Part shown: positions 1 to 5,733 of the stretch, in pieces
Layout: the number at the start of each line of letters is the position of its first letter
Position numbering within the stretch: position 1 is the first letter of the stretch
Assembly (NCBI GenBank): GCA_035761805.1
Contig: DASTQL010000075.1
Coordinates: 1-5,831 of the forward strand
Source: DASTQL01 sp035761805
GTDB taxonomy: Bacteria > Actinomycetota > Actinomycetes > Jiangellales > Jiangellaceae
DNA length: 5,831 bases
Direction: 5' to 3'
Notes under the pieces: generated by a model
The model's database searches: none
Told to the model about the DNA's origin: nothing
The model's input: the letters and a program-made list of their open reading frames with translations, nothing else
Translations under genes and position numbers: made by a program

Positions 1-307
1 CGGCACCGATGCCCAGCCGCTCCCAGACCCGGTCCAGCGTCCACGCCCCACCCAGGTGGCGGGAGTCCAGCACCTCCACCTCCGCGCCGGCCGCCGCGGT
101 GGCCGCCGGTTCCGGGGTGAGGAACCGGGAGATCGAAGAGACCAGCCGGGCCAGCGCCTGGCGGTCAACGTGCTCGGCGCGGCCGAAGTTGTGGATCACC
201 TTGGCCACCGAGTTGCCGGTCTCGGGGTGGCGTTCGTTGTGCGCCAGCTGCAGGTAACGGACCACCGAGCCGTCCCGGTTGGTGCGCGCCGTCTCCCGCA
301 GGTACAT
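1..307 (-). CDS. IS1634-family transposase, N-terminal part (runs off the window edge)
   Basis: This reading frame starts at ATG 307-305 and stays open for 102 codons to the window edge, so the C-terminal catalytic part is not visible. The visible protein begins MYLRETARTNRDGSVVRYLQ and continues with LAHNERHPETG, KVIHNFGRAEHVDR, ALARLVSSISRFL and LGGAWTLDRVWERLGI. This order (MYLR, DGS, YLQLAHN, a VIHNFGR-like block, then LGG.W.LD..W..LGI) is the N-terminal signature I know from IS1634-family (IS4-like, DDE) transposases of actinobacteria. The product would cut and rejoin the ends of its own element. In-frame GTG codons at 313 and 316 are alternative starts; ATG 307 gives the usual family start. 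Assignment rests on pattern recall and the DDE residues lie outside the window. It is oriented like the broken glycosidase beside it. Confidence 0.85.
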   Translation of the reverse strand, partial: MYLRETARTNRDGSVVRYLQLAHNERHPETGNSVAKVIHNFGRAEHVDRQALARLVSSISRFLTPEPAATAAAGAEVEVLDSRHLGGAWTLDRVWERLGIGA

Positions 308-336
308 GCCCACCACCCAACCCGGAACAGGCACAT

Positions 337-350
337 GTGTCGAGCGACAC
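337..350. repeat. Perfect inverted repeat near the IS end
   Basis: GTGTCG-AG-CGACAC is a perfect dyad with 6-base arms and a 2-base centre, 30 bases upstream of the transposase ATG. It overlaps the 8-base palindrome CACATGTG (332-339). Position suggests an IS terminal or subterminal element or a transposase operator, but no partner copy is available in the window. Confidence 0.5.
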
Positions 351-418
351 GCCCAAAGTCGTGTGCCTACACGGATCCGGGCAGGCGGCACCCCTGCAGG
401 CCGCTGACCTGCGCGTAT

Positions 419-433
419 GCCCTCAGCGAGGGC
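419..433 (-). terminator. Hairpin just after the glycosidase remnant, possible terminator
   Basis: GCCCTC-AGC-GAGGGC forms a perfect 6-base-pair stem with a 3-base loop. It begins 12 bases past the last in-frame stop (446-448) of the GH13 remnant on the minus strand. There is no T-tract after it, so it may be a weak terminator of the kind common in GC-rich genomes, or chance in GC-rich DNA. Confidence 0.3.
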
Positions 434-445
434 CGCATGTGCCCA

Positions 446-1436
446 TCATCTGCGGAAGTCGGGGCTGGACCCCGCCTGCCCGGGGTCAGTGGAGTAGTGG
501 CACGTCAGCAGGTCGCCGGCGCGGTGGAGCCCGGCATCGACGGTGACCCACGCCGTACGGGCGGCACCCGGGTCCGTGTTGACCGCACAGACGGTCTCGG
601 TGTCCAGGAAGATCCGCGACCAGGGGACAACGGAGAGCATGCGTCCGGCGAACCGGCGGAGAAGACCGAAGTGGACGCCGTCACCGGAGATGGGCCGCAG
701 GTGCTGCCGGCCGCGCCGCAGGCCGATGAACTCGGGTCGGCGGCGCAGCGCGAGGATCGTGGCGAGCTCGCGGTAGAGCGGGTGGTCCTCGGCGAACACG
801 TGCCGGCCGTGGCTGGCGAAGGCGCCGAACTCGCCGCCGAACATGGCCTCGCGGATGTACCGGTCGTTGTCACCTGCTCCGTCCAGGGCCTGCTGGCTGC
901 CGTAGTAGATGCACGGGATGCCGAGGGTGGTCACGTTGAGCGCGAGGACGGCCAGCGCCAGTCCTGGACCCTCGGGGTCGGCGCAGGACCGGGCCTTGTG
1001 GGAACCTTGCGCACCTGGTCGTGGTCGTCGTAGACGGTGACGACCTTGTCGCGGAACCAGACGTGGGAGTCCTTGTGGACCTGCAGTGAGTTGCGGAACA
1101 GGTCGAAGTACTCATAAGGGTCCCGCCGTCCCTTGACGACGTACTCCAGCTTGTCGGGGATGTCGTCGATCCCGAGGGCGGCGTCGAGGCCGGTCTCCTC
1201 CAGGGTCCAGTAACGCGCCGGCGGCCACCGGTGATCTCGCCGATGAGGTAGAAGTTCTCCTTGCCCAGGCTCATGGCGTACTCGAGCAGCACGGCGGCGA
1301 CGTAGCGGGCGGCGCCCAGGTCCATGTGCTTGACGGTGTCGACCCGGAAGCCGTCGACGTCCGCCTTCCCGTGATCCCGCAGCCCGGCCCGCAGCCGTTG
1401 CGGACTCCCCGTCCGGCTCCCACGCTCCGCCCACAC
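446..1436 (-). pseudogene. Degenerate GH13 alpha-amylase-type glycosidase, truncated and frameshifted
   Basis: Three minus-strand frames together encode the middle and late part of a GH13 (alpha-amylase family) catalytic barrel. Frame A (from about 1367 to 1220) gives ADVDGFRVDTVKHMDLG and FYLIGEITGG: the region II nucleophile Asp and region III acid/base Glu. Frame B (about 1220 to 1005) gives YWTLEETGLDAALGIDDIPD, DLFRNSLQVHKDSHVWFRDK and VVTVYDDHDQVRK, including region IV Asp. Frame C (about 1003 to 446) gives SHKARSCADPEGPGLALAVL, NVTTLGIPCIYYG, GDNDRYIREAMFGGEFG, LRPISGDGVHFGLL, VPWSRIF and TAWVTVDAGLHRAGDLLTC. Each switch fits loss of one base, at about 1216-1225 and 1003-1006. The N-terminal half, including region I and a start, is missing: recognisable homology begins near 1367, only about 90 bases beyond the permease stop. 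The C-terminus ends early in SSPDFRR beside the IS. A functional enzyme would cleave or transfer alpha-glucans; this copy should make none. The exact subfamily is uncertain. Confidence 0.88.
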
Positions 1437-1454
1437 GGGACTCGGCGCAATCCC

Positions 1455-2285
1455 TCAGCCGGATCGCTTGAGCTTGCCGTGTCGCTTCGCGTAGCGCTCA
1501 CCGGCGCCGAAGAGGGCCAGCCCGGCGGGCACCGCCACGGCCCCGATGACGACCAGGGCCAACAGGTCTCCGCCGAGGTCGGCGATCCCGGCTCCGTCCA
1601 GGATGGCGGCCCGGGTGCCGTCGAGGGCATAGGTGGCCGGGCTGATCGTCGCCAGCGCCTGCATCCACACCGGCAGCACCTCGACCGGGTAGTAGACGCC
1701 CGATACCACGAGCAGGATCCCCTGCGCGACGAAGCCCAGCTGGGCGCCCTTCTCGGGCGAGATCAACGGCAGGACCGCCGTCATCATGCCGATGCCGGTG
1801 AACGAGATGCTGGCCACCAGCACGACGACCAGGGCGGCCACCGGGTCGACGCCCGGCAGCTCGAGGTCGAAGAACGTGGCCACCACCATGAAGAGCAGGA
1901 CGGCCCGCACCAGGCCGTACAGGACTGCGAAGACCCCCATTCCGGCCAGGTGGGCACTACGTCGCAACGGCGCCATGAAGGTGTACTCGATCGTGCCCTC
2001 CCAGCGCTCCCAGGCGACGGTCTCCGTCAGGAACTCGAAGATGATCCCGAGGTAGGCCCACAAGACCGCCCCGACCAGCAGGTACGTGGTGGCCCGGTCA
2101 ACGTCGATCGACCCACCCGTCGCCTCGACGCCCTCGGCGATGAAGACCACGGTGAGCGTGTTCGCGACCGTCCACACGAAGAAGGCGACGTCCCACAGGA
2201 AGTACCGCCGGGTGAGGTAGACGTTGCGCTCGACGATCCCACGGGCGCCGACCAGCTGGGTCCGGACCGCTTCGAGCGTGCTCAT
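1455..2285 (-). CDS. ABC-2 type transporter permease
   Basis: This 276-residue integral membrane protein is the channel half of an ABC exporter and acts in the cytoplasmic membrane with the ATPase encoded just upstream. It has about six hydrophobic segments (roughly residues 32-50, 69-88, 113-138, 148-172, 185-200, 239-260), the usual ABC-2 layout. The charged stretch WERWEGTIEYTFMAPLRRS (about 92-110) before the third segment and the motif YYPVEVLPVW followed by ISPATYALDGTR (about 198-225) are typical of DrrB/NodJ-like ABC-2 permeases. The start ATG 2285 is chosen because it overlaps the ATPase stop as ATGA, which implies coupled translation; the frame stays open for another 66 codons upstream, but that stretch is Arg/Pro-rich and is the ATPase gene read in the wrong frame. 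The substrate cannot be told from the sequence; drugs, lipids or polysaccharides are all possible. The gene ends only about 90 bases before recognisable glycosidase remnant sequence. Confidence 0.9.
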   Translation of the reverse strand: MSTLEAVRTQLVGARGIVERNVYLTRRYFLWDVAFFVWTVANTLTVVFIAEGVEATGGSIDVDRATTYLLVGAVLWAYLGIIFEFLTETVAWERWEGTIEYTFMAPLRRSAHLAGMGVFAVLYGLVRAVLLFMVVATFFDLELPGVDPVAALVVVLVASISFTGIGMMTAVLPLISPEKGAQLGFVAQGILLVVSGVYYPVEVLPVWMQALATISPATYALDGTRAAILDGAGIADLGGDLLALVVIGAVAVPAGLALFGAGERYAKRHGKLKRSG

Positions 2286-3097
2286 CCGGACACCTCCCGC
2301 TCGTCGTCGACGGCCTCCGGGTCGAGGTCGCGACCCGTGGCGGCGAAGAAGGCGTCCTCCAGGGTGACCGACCGGTACCGGTCGACGAGGTCGCCCGCGG
2401 GTTCGAGGGCGAGCAGCCGACCGCGGTCCAGGATGCCGACACGGTCGGCCAGCGCCTCGGCCTCGGCGAGGTCGTGCGTGCACAGGATGATCGTCGAATC
2501 ATGCGTCGTCCGGACCTCGCGGATGAAGGCCTGGACGTCCCGCTTCGAGCGCGGGTCGAGCCCGGTCGTCGGCTCGTCCAGCAGCAGGACGACCGGCGAG
2601 GTGAGCAGCGCGCGAGCGAGGGCGACCTTCTGCTGCATGCCCCGGGAGAGGTTCTCCATCGGCTCGCCGCGACGGGACAGCGGGAACCCGACCCGGTCGA
2701 GGATCTCCGGGATCGCCTGCCGGGTCTGGCGTCCGGAGATGCCGTAGAACCGTGCCGCGTAGGAGAGGTTCTCGGTCGCGGACATCTTCTTGAAGAAGCT
2801 GGCCTCGACCGACACCCGGTTCACGACGCGCTGGACAGCGAGCGGCTCACGCACGACGTCGTGGCCGAGGACGCGAGCCTCGCCCCCGTCCGGGAGGAGC
2901 AGCGTCGACAGGATGCGCACCAGCGTCGACTTGCCGGACCCGTTCTGGCCGAGCACGGCGATCGTCTCACCCCGGCGCACCGCGAAGGTCACCAGGTCGA
3001 GCGCGGCCACGCGCCGGCCGGTCGCACCGCCCGCTCCGCGCCGTGCACCGCGCGCCACCTTGCGTACGAAGGTCTTGGTGAGCTCTGCGACATGCAC
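2282..3097 (-). CDS. ABC transporter ATP-binding protein
   Basis: This is the cytoplasmic ATPase of the exporter, 271 residues if started at GTG 3097. Visible motifs are Walker A GQNGSGKST (50-58), signature LSRGMQQK (150-157), Walker B VVLLLDEPT (169-177), D-loop GLDP (179-182) and the switch His in CTHDLAEAEA (His208). In the Q-loop region, before the SATENL helix, VNRVSVEASFF has Glu98 where Gln is usual; I believe this occurs in some exporter ATPases of this type. A 20-residue basic Gly/Arg-rich insert (about 13-32) separates the first strand from AALDLVTFAV. It overlaps the permease by 4 bases, so the two form one operon and presumably one exporter of unknown substrate. GTG 3097 lacks a close Shine-Dalgarno and an in-frame TAG lies at 3121-3119, so this is the only in-frame start before the conserved part. 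An ATG at 3156 with a good GGAG site lies in another frame, so the true N-terminus is uncertain. Confidence 0.9.
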   Translation of the reverse strand: MHVAELTKTFVRKVARGARRGAGGATGRRVAALDLVTFAVRRGETIAVLGQNGSGKSTLVRILSTLLLPDGGEARVLGHDVVREPLAVQRVVNRVSVEASFFKKMSATENLSYAARFYGISGRQTRQAIPEILDRVGFPLSRRGEPMENLSRGMQQKVALARALLTSPVVLLLDEPTTGLDPRSKRDVQAFIREVRTTHDSTIILCTHDLAEAEALADRVGILDRGRLLALEPAGDLVDRYRSVTLEDAFFAATGRDLDPEAVDDEREVSG

Positions 3098-3153
3098 CGC
3101 TGGCTCGGTGGCAGGCGCCTACCCGCCTCCACGAGCGCGTGGTGGGACAGGGA

Positions 3154-3166
3154 CATCGTGAGCTCC
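3154..3166 (-). promoter_or_regulatory. Shine-Dalgarno plus ATG upstream of, and out of frame with, the ABC ATPase
   Basis: On the minus strand GGAG (3166-3163) stands 6 bases before an ATG (3156-3154), the best ribosome-binding arrangement upstream of the exporter operon. The frame it opens reads MSLSHHALVEAGRRLP and would pass into the ATPase (TEPAVHVAELTKTF) only after a one-base frame change at about 3098-3118. It may be a relic start separated from the gene by a frameshift, the start of a short leader peptide, or chance. Confidence 0.35.
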
Positions 3167-3291
3167 GGTTGCAGGCGGAACGTGGACCGGCGGCGCAGGC
3201 GGATGCGACCCGGGGTCTCGGGAGATCGCCACGACCTCAGCGTGTCAGCGGGTCTCGCGGTTCCTCAAACGGATTTCGGAGCACCGGTCAG

Positions 3292-3307
3292 CATGGTCGA
3301 CACCATG
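3292..3307. promoter_or_regulatory. Inverted repeat, candidate operator 1
   Basis: CATGGT-CGAC-ACCATG is a perfect dyad with 6-base arms and a 4-base centre, placed 68 bases before the GyrI-like start. Length and symmetry suit a dimeric repressor such as a TetR, MarR or MerR-type protein, but no such regulator gene lies next to it in the window. Confidence 0.4.
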
Positions 3308-3309
3308 AC

Positions 3310-3324
3310 GTCGAGGGACTCGAC
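3310..3324. promoter_or_regulatory. Inverted repeat, candidate operator 2
   Basis: GTCGAG-GGA-CTCGAC is a second perfect dyad with 6-base arms and a 3-base centre, only 2 bases after the first. Its arm sequence differs from the first, so the two are not copies of one site. It may be an operator or a small hairpin in the leader of the GyrI-like transcript. Confidence 0.35.
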
Positions 3325-3375
3325 GCGGGACCTCCGGCACTCGACCGGTGAGCCCGACGTCGGCAGCCTGGGCCC

Positions 3376-3828
3376 ATGGAGTACCAGGTCGAACGGGTCC
3401 AGCTGATCCAGCAGCCCGCCGCGGTCGTGCGCGACCGGGTGCCGCACGACGGCATCCCGGACTTCCTCGGCGGCGCGTTCGGGGAGGTGATGGGCGTCCT
3501 CGGCGCCCAGGGAGTCGAGCCGGCAGGGCCGCCGTTCGGCTGCTACCGTCCGACGCCCGACGGCTTCGACGTCGAGGCGGGGTTCCCCACGAGCACACCG
3601 GTGGAGCCGGCGGGTCGCGTCGTCCCGTCCACGCTGCCGGGCGGCTCCGCCATCCAGGTGCTGCACCAGGGCCCCTACGCCGGCGTGGCGGCGGCGTACC
3701 AGGCGGGGGAGGCATGGCTGGCCGAGCACGCGGGGGAGGCCTCGGCACCGCCCTGGGAGTCGTATCTGGACGGGCCGGACGTGGCGGAGCCGCGGACCCT
3801 CGTCTCGATGCCGTGTCGGCTGCGCTGA
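3376..3828 (+). CDS. GyrI-like / effector-binding domain protein
   Basis: This 150-residue protein looks like a stand-alone GyrI-like (AraC/BmrR effector-binding) domain, the fold that binds small hydrophobic or cationic molecules. It shows the usual order: an N-terminal strand YQVERVQLIQQPAAVVR (3-19), an FLGGAFGEVMGVLGAQG helix (30-46), the GPPFGCYRP strand (51-59), the paired-repeat strand FDVEAGFPT (64-72), the LPGGSAIQVLHQGPYAGVAAAY block (87-108) and the closing WESYLDGP...EPRTLVSMPCR (127-148), whose Glu128 matches the conserved acidic ligand contact of the family. There is no DNA-binding domain, signal peptide or membrane segment, so it should be cytosolic. It diverges from a drug-type ABC exporter, which fits a role in binding or sensing a toxic compound, but that link is inference. 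No clear Shine-Dalgarno precedes ATG 3376. The gene converges on the XRE regulator with 76 bases between stops. Confidence 0.8.
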   Translation: MEYQVERVQLIQQPAAVVRDRVPHDGIPDFLGGAFGEVMGVLGAQGVEPAGPPFGCYRPTPDGFDVEAGFPTSTPVEPAGRVVPSTLPGGSAIQVLHQGPYAGVAAAYQAGEAWLAEHAGEASAPPWESYLDGPDVAEPRTLVSMPCRLR

Positions 3829-3904
3829 CCATCCGTCCGAGGTAGGGCTCCCGCGGGGTTCGGAGCATGTGTCGCCGCCCGGAAGCCCCTCACAGCACGC
3901 CTGA

Positions 3905-4513
3905 TCACCGCTCACCGCTGCTGCCCGTACGCCGTGAGGCCGGCCTGGCCCGAAGGTGCGCGCGCTCCCCCTGCTTGCCGAAGAGGCTGAGGAACTCGAC
4001 CGGCTGGTCGTCGGCAGGGCCGAACCAGTGTGGCACGCGGGTGTCGAACTCGGCCGCCTCGCCGGCGGCCAGCACCAGGTCGTGCTCGCCGAGGACCAGC
4101 CGCAGCCGCCCGTCGAGGACGTACAGCCACTCGTAGCCCTCGTGGGACTGTGGGTCGGGCTCGCGACGTCGCCGAGTGCCGGGGATCACCAGCTTGTACG
4201 CCTGGATGCCGGTCGCCCGTCGGGACAGTGGCACCGTTGTGATGCCGTGATGGGAGTCCGGACGCAGGTGGATGCGCGGGTCGCCGGTGGGCGGGGCGTC
4301 CACGAGCTCGTCCAGCGTGACGCCGTAGGCCCTGGCGAGCGGCAGCAGCAGCTCGAGGGTCGGCCGCCGCGTACCCGACTCGAGTCTCGACAAGGTGCTG
4401 GTGGAGATCCCGGTCTCTGCGGAGACGTCGGCGAGCGTCCTCTGGCGCTGGCTCCGCAGCAGCCGGAGCCGGGTGCCGAGGCCTGCGAGGCTGCGGCCGA
4501 CCTCGTCGTCCAT
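3905..4513 (-). CDS. XRE-family HTH-cupin transcriptional regulator
   Basis: This 202-residue protein joins a DNA-binding helix-turn-helix to a small cupin sensor domain. The HTH covers about residues 11-66: LGTRLRLLRSQRQRTLADVS, then the recognition helix ISTSTLSRLESGTRRPTLEL and LLPLARAYGVTLDEL. The cupin follows at about 95-180, with motif 1 as SHEGYEWLYVLDG (His124, Glu128) and motif 2 as GEAAEFDTRVPHWFG (His162), so a metal or ligand pocket is plausible although the usual HxH pair is reduced to one His. The tail (184-202) is Arg-rich and without family features. ATG 4513 is taken as the start; an in-frame GTG at 4519 would add two residues, and neither has a strong Shine-Dalgarno. Relatives of this build control a neighbouring metabolic or redox gene. 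Here the gene diverges from the flavoprotein at 4594, its likely target. The inducer is unknown. Confidence 0.88.
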   Translation of the reverse strand: MDDEVGRSLAGLGTRLRLLRSQRQRTLADVSAETGISTSTLSRLESGTRRPTLELLLPLARAYGVTLDELVDAPPTGDPRIHLRPDSHHGITTVPLSRRATGIQAYKLVIPGTRRRREPDPQSHEGYEWLYVLDGRLRLVLGEHDLVLAAGEAAEFDTRVPHWFGPADDQPVEFLSLFGKQGERAHLRARPASRRTGSSGER

Positions 4514-4593
4514 ACCCACGATCTTGCCAGGGCAGCAACGAGGTTTGCGCCCGGGTCACACTCGCCCGCATCCTGGCCGCGGAGGTGGTCGCG
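4514..4593. promoter_or_regulatory. Shared divergent promoter region of the HTH-cupin regulator and the flavoprotein
   Basis: These 80 bases between the two divergent starts must hold both promoters and probably the binding site of the regulator. An imperfect dyad is visible: GGCAGCAA (4531-4538) against TTGCGCC (4545-4551), which pair with one bulged A. XRE proteins usually bind short imperfect dyads, so this is the best operator guess, but it is weak. No clear -35/-10 boxes are seen. Confidence 0.45.
4581..4585 (+). promoter_or_regulatory. Shine-Dalgarno that fixes the flavoprotein start
   Basis: GGAGG stands 8 bases before ATG 4594. It overlaps the alternative in-frame GTG at 4585, which therefore cannot use it, and it is too far from the in-frame ATG at 4609. 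ATG 4594 is thus preferred. Confidence 0.75.
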
Positions 4594-5565
4594 ATGACGG
4601 AGCGGTTGATGGACGACTACGACGTGGTGGTGGTCGGTGGGGGCGCCGCAGGGCTCAGCGGAGCGCTGATGCTGGCCCGGGCGCGGCGGTCCGTGCTGGT
4701 GATCGACGGGGGCGCACCGCGCAATGCCCCGGCGGATGGGGTGCATGGGCTGCTCGCCCGGGACGGGACGCCGCCGGTCGCGCTGCTCGAGACCGGTCGC
4801 GAAGAGGTGCGCCGCTACGGCGGCCAGGTCGTCACCGGCGAGGTCGCCACGGTCACCGGGGAGTCCGGCGGCTTCACCGTCGGGCTGGCGGACGACAGGT
4901 CGGTAGGCGCGCGCCGCCTGCTCGTGACGACCGGACTCGTGGACGAGCTGCCCGACCTGCCGGGACTCCGTGACCGGTGGGGCCGGGACGTGCTGCACTG
5001 CCCGTACTGCCACGGGTGGGAGGTCCGCGACCGGGCCATCGGCGTGCTCGCCACCGGGCCGATGTCGGTCCACCAGGCGCTGCTGTTCCGTCAGTGGAGT
5101 GCCGACGTCACGTACTTCGTTCACACCCTGCCACCACCGGCCGCCGAGGAGGCCGAGCAGCTGGCCGCCCGAGGAGTCGGCGTCGTCCACGGCGAGGTGG
5201 CCTCCGTCGTCGTCGCCGAGGACCGGCTCGCCGGGCTGCGGCTGCGCGACGGCACCGTCGTGCCTCGTGAGGCCGTGGCTGTCGCTCCACGCATGACGGC
5301 GCGGGCGGGATTCCTGGCTCGGCTGGGACTGCAGGCGGTGGACCACCCCGGTGGCGTCGGCACCTACCTCCCGGCCGACCCCACCGGCCGTACCGACGTC
5401 GCCGGGGTCTGGGTCGCGGGCAACGTCACTGACCTGTCCGCGCAGGTCGGGGCCGCAGCGGCCGCGGGGGCCACCGCGGCGGCCCAGATCAACGCCGACC
5501 TCGTGGCGGAGGAGACCCAGCAGGCCGTCGCCGCCCGCCGGGCGTCGTCCGCCGCAGCCTCCTGA
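4594..5565 (+). CDS. Thioredoxin-reductase-like FAD-dependent oxidoreductase with a CPYC redox motif
   Basis: This 323-residue cytosolic flavoprotein has the build and length of low-molecular-weight thioredoxin reductases. The N-terminal FAD-binding motif is VVVVGGGAAGLSGALMLARA (11-30). The redox-active cysteines are in HCPYCHGWEVRD (Cys136, Cys139). The second dinucleotide fold reads IGVLATGPMSVHQALLFRQW (149-168). The C-terminal flavin motif is VAGVWVAGNVTDLSAQVGAA (269-288), with Asn277 where classical reductases have Asp. The HRR-type NADPH phosphate motif of true thioredoxin reductases is not seen after the second fold (TYFVHTLPPP), and the first Gly of that fold is Ala153, so NADPH use and a thioredoxin partner are doubtful. 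Relatives with such changes include dithiol oxidases of the GliT/HlmI/DepH kind and many unassigned bacterial proteins. No thioredoxin gene or biosynthetic cluster is present. Residues after about 303 form an Ala-rich, probably disordered tail. The divergent HTH-cupin gene likely controls it. The fold is certain, the substrate unknown. Confidence 0.9.
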   Translation: MTERLMDDYDVVVVGGGAAGLSGALMLARARRSVLVIDGGAPRNAPADGVHGLLARDGTPPVALLETGREEVRRYGGQVVTGEVATVTGESGGFTVGLADDRSVGARRLLVTTGLVDELPDLPGLRDRWGRDVLHCPYCHGWEVRDRAIGVLATGPMSVHQALLFRQWSADVTYFVHTLPPPAAEEAEQLAARGVGVVHGEVASVVVAEDRLAGLRLRDGTVVPREAVAVAPRMTARAGFLARLGLQAVDHPGGVGTYLPADPTGRTDVAGVWVAGNVTDLSAQVGAAAAAGATAAAQINADLVAEETQQAVAARRASSAAAS

Positions 5566-5597
5566 CCCGTCCCGAGCCGGGCTTCACGCTGAGCCGC

Positions 5598-5623
5598 GAG
5601 CGGGTCGAGCTCCCGCCCCGCTC
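5598..5623 (+). terminator. Hairpin after the flavoprotein, possible terminator
   Basis: GAGCGGG (5598-5604) and CCCGCTC (5617-5623) form a perfect 7-base-pair stem with a 12-base loop, starting 33 bases after the flavoprotein stop. A nested alternative (GCGGG with CCCGC) is also possible. No T-tract follows, so this would be a stem-only terminator; moderate support from position only. Confidence 0.4.
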
Positions 5624-5674
5624 ACTCCAACCCCCGGAACACCATCGAGTCCGACGGGTTGTGATGACGCGAGA

Positions 5675-5709
5675 GGCCACCGGTTGGCTTGTCGGGGTGT
5701 GCGGTGGCC
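5675..5709. terminator. Inverted repeat between convergent genes, possible bidirectional terminator
   Basis: GGCCACCG (5675-5682) and CGGTGGCC (5702-5709) are exact inverted copies with a 19-base loop. The repeat begins 25 bases beyond the stop of the hydrolase on the minus strand and lies between convergent genes, where a shared terminator is expected. There is no T-run on either side. Confidence 0.4.
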
Positions 5710-5733
5710 GGGTGGGCCCAAGGGGCGCCGCTG

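Larger units (their letters stand above)
1..371 (-). mobile_element. Partial IS1634-type insertion sequence, 5' end
   Basis: The transposase start at 307 implies that the left terminal inverted repeat of the element lies within a few tens of bases upstream of it, in roughly 308-375. Two dyads sit here: the palindrome CACATGTG (332-339) and GTGTCG-AG-CGACAC (337-350). The second may be part of the IS end or of a transposase promoter or operator. The other end of the element is outside the window, so neither the terminal repeat nor a target duplication can be matched. The boundary at 371 is therefore a guess, chosen just past the repeat-rich stretch; only the presence of an IS fragment is well supported. 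Confidence 0.5.
3098..3375. promoter_or_regulatory. Divergent intergenic region between the ABC operon and the GyrI-like gene
   Basis: These 278 bases separate two genes pointing away from each other, so they should contain both promoters. I see no convincing -35/-10 pair, and GC-rich actinobacterial promoters are hard to see by eye. The region holds two adjacent perfect dyads (3292-3307 and 3310-3324, listed separately) nearer the plus-strand gene, and the GGAG/ATG pair nearer the ABC operon. Open frames here have no recognisable protein family and look like chance. Confidence 0.5.

Noticed and set aside
56..1033. A 325-codon plus-strand open frame across the IS and glycosidase remnant
   Set aside because: It is the antisense shadow of the transposase and GH13 remnant, crosses the junction between them and has no recognisable motif.
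2286..2483. N-terminal extension of the ABC permease to 2483
   Set aside because: The added 66 residues are Arg/Pro-rich, are the ATPase gene read in the wrong frame, and would break the typical ATGA coupling at 2282-2285.
1326..2747. A 473-codon open frame on the plus strand across the ABC genes
   Set aside because: It is antisense to a clear ABC permease and ATPase. Its product is a low-complexity Arg/Asp/Gly/His-rich string with no domain, typical of a shadow frame in GC-rich DNA.
3139..3351. A 70-codon plus-strand open frame in the divergent gap
   Set aside because: No recognisable motif, no Shine-Dalgarno, and it runs across the dyads; it looks like chance.
3850..3857. Palindrome CCCGCGGG between the convergent GyrI-like and regulator genes
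   Set aside because: It is too short and too G/C-only to stand out here; it could help termination but gives no real evidence.
3265..3915. A 216-codon minus-strand open frame opposite the GyrI-like gene
   Set aside because: No domain is recognisable, and the plus strand here encodes a well-patterned GyrI-like protein.
4186..5346. A 386-codon minus-strand open frame opposite the flavoprotein
   Set aside because: It overlaps both the regulator (in another frame) and the flavoprotein (antisense). Its composition is low-complexity and lacks family motifs, whereas the two overlapped genes have clear ones.
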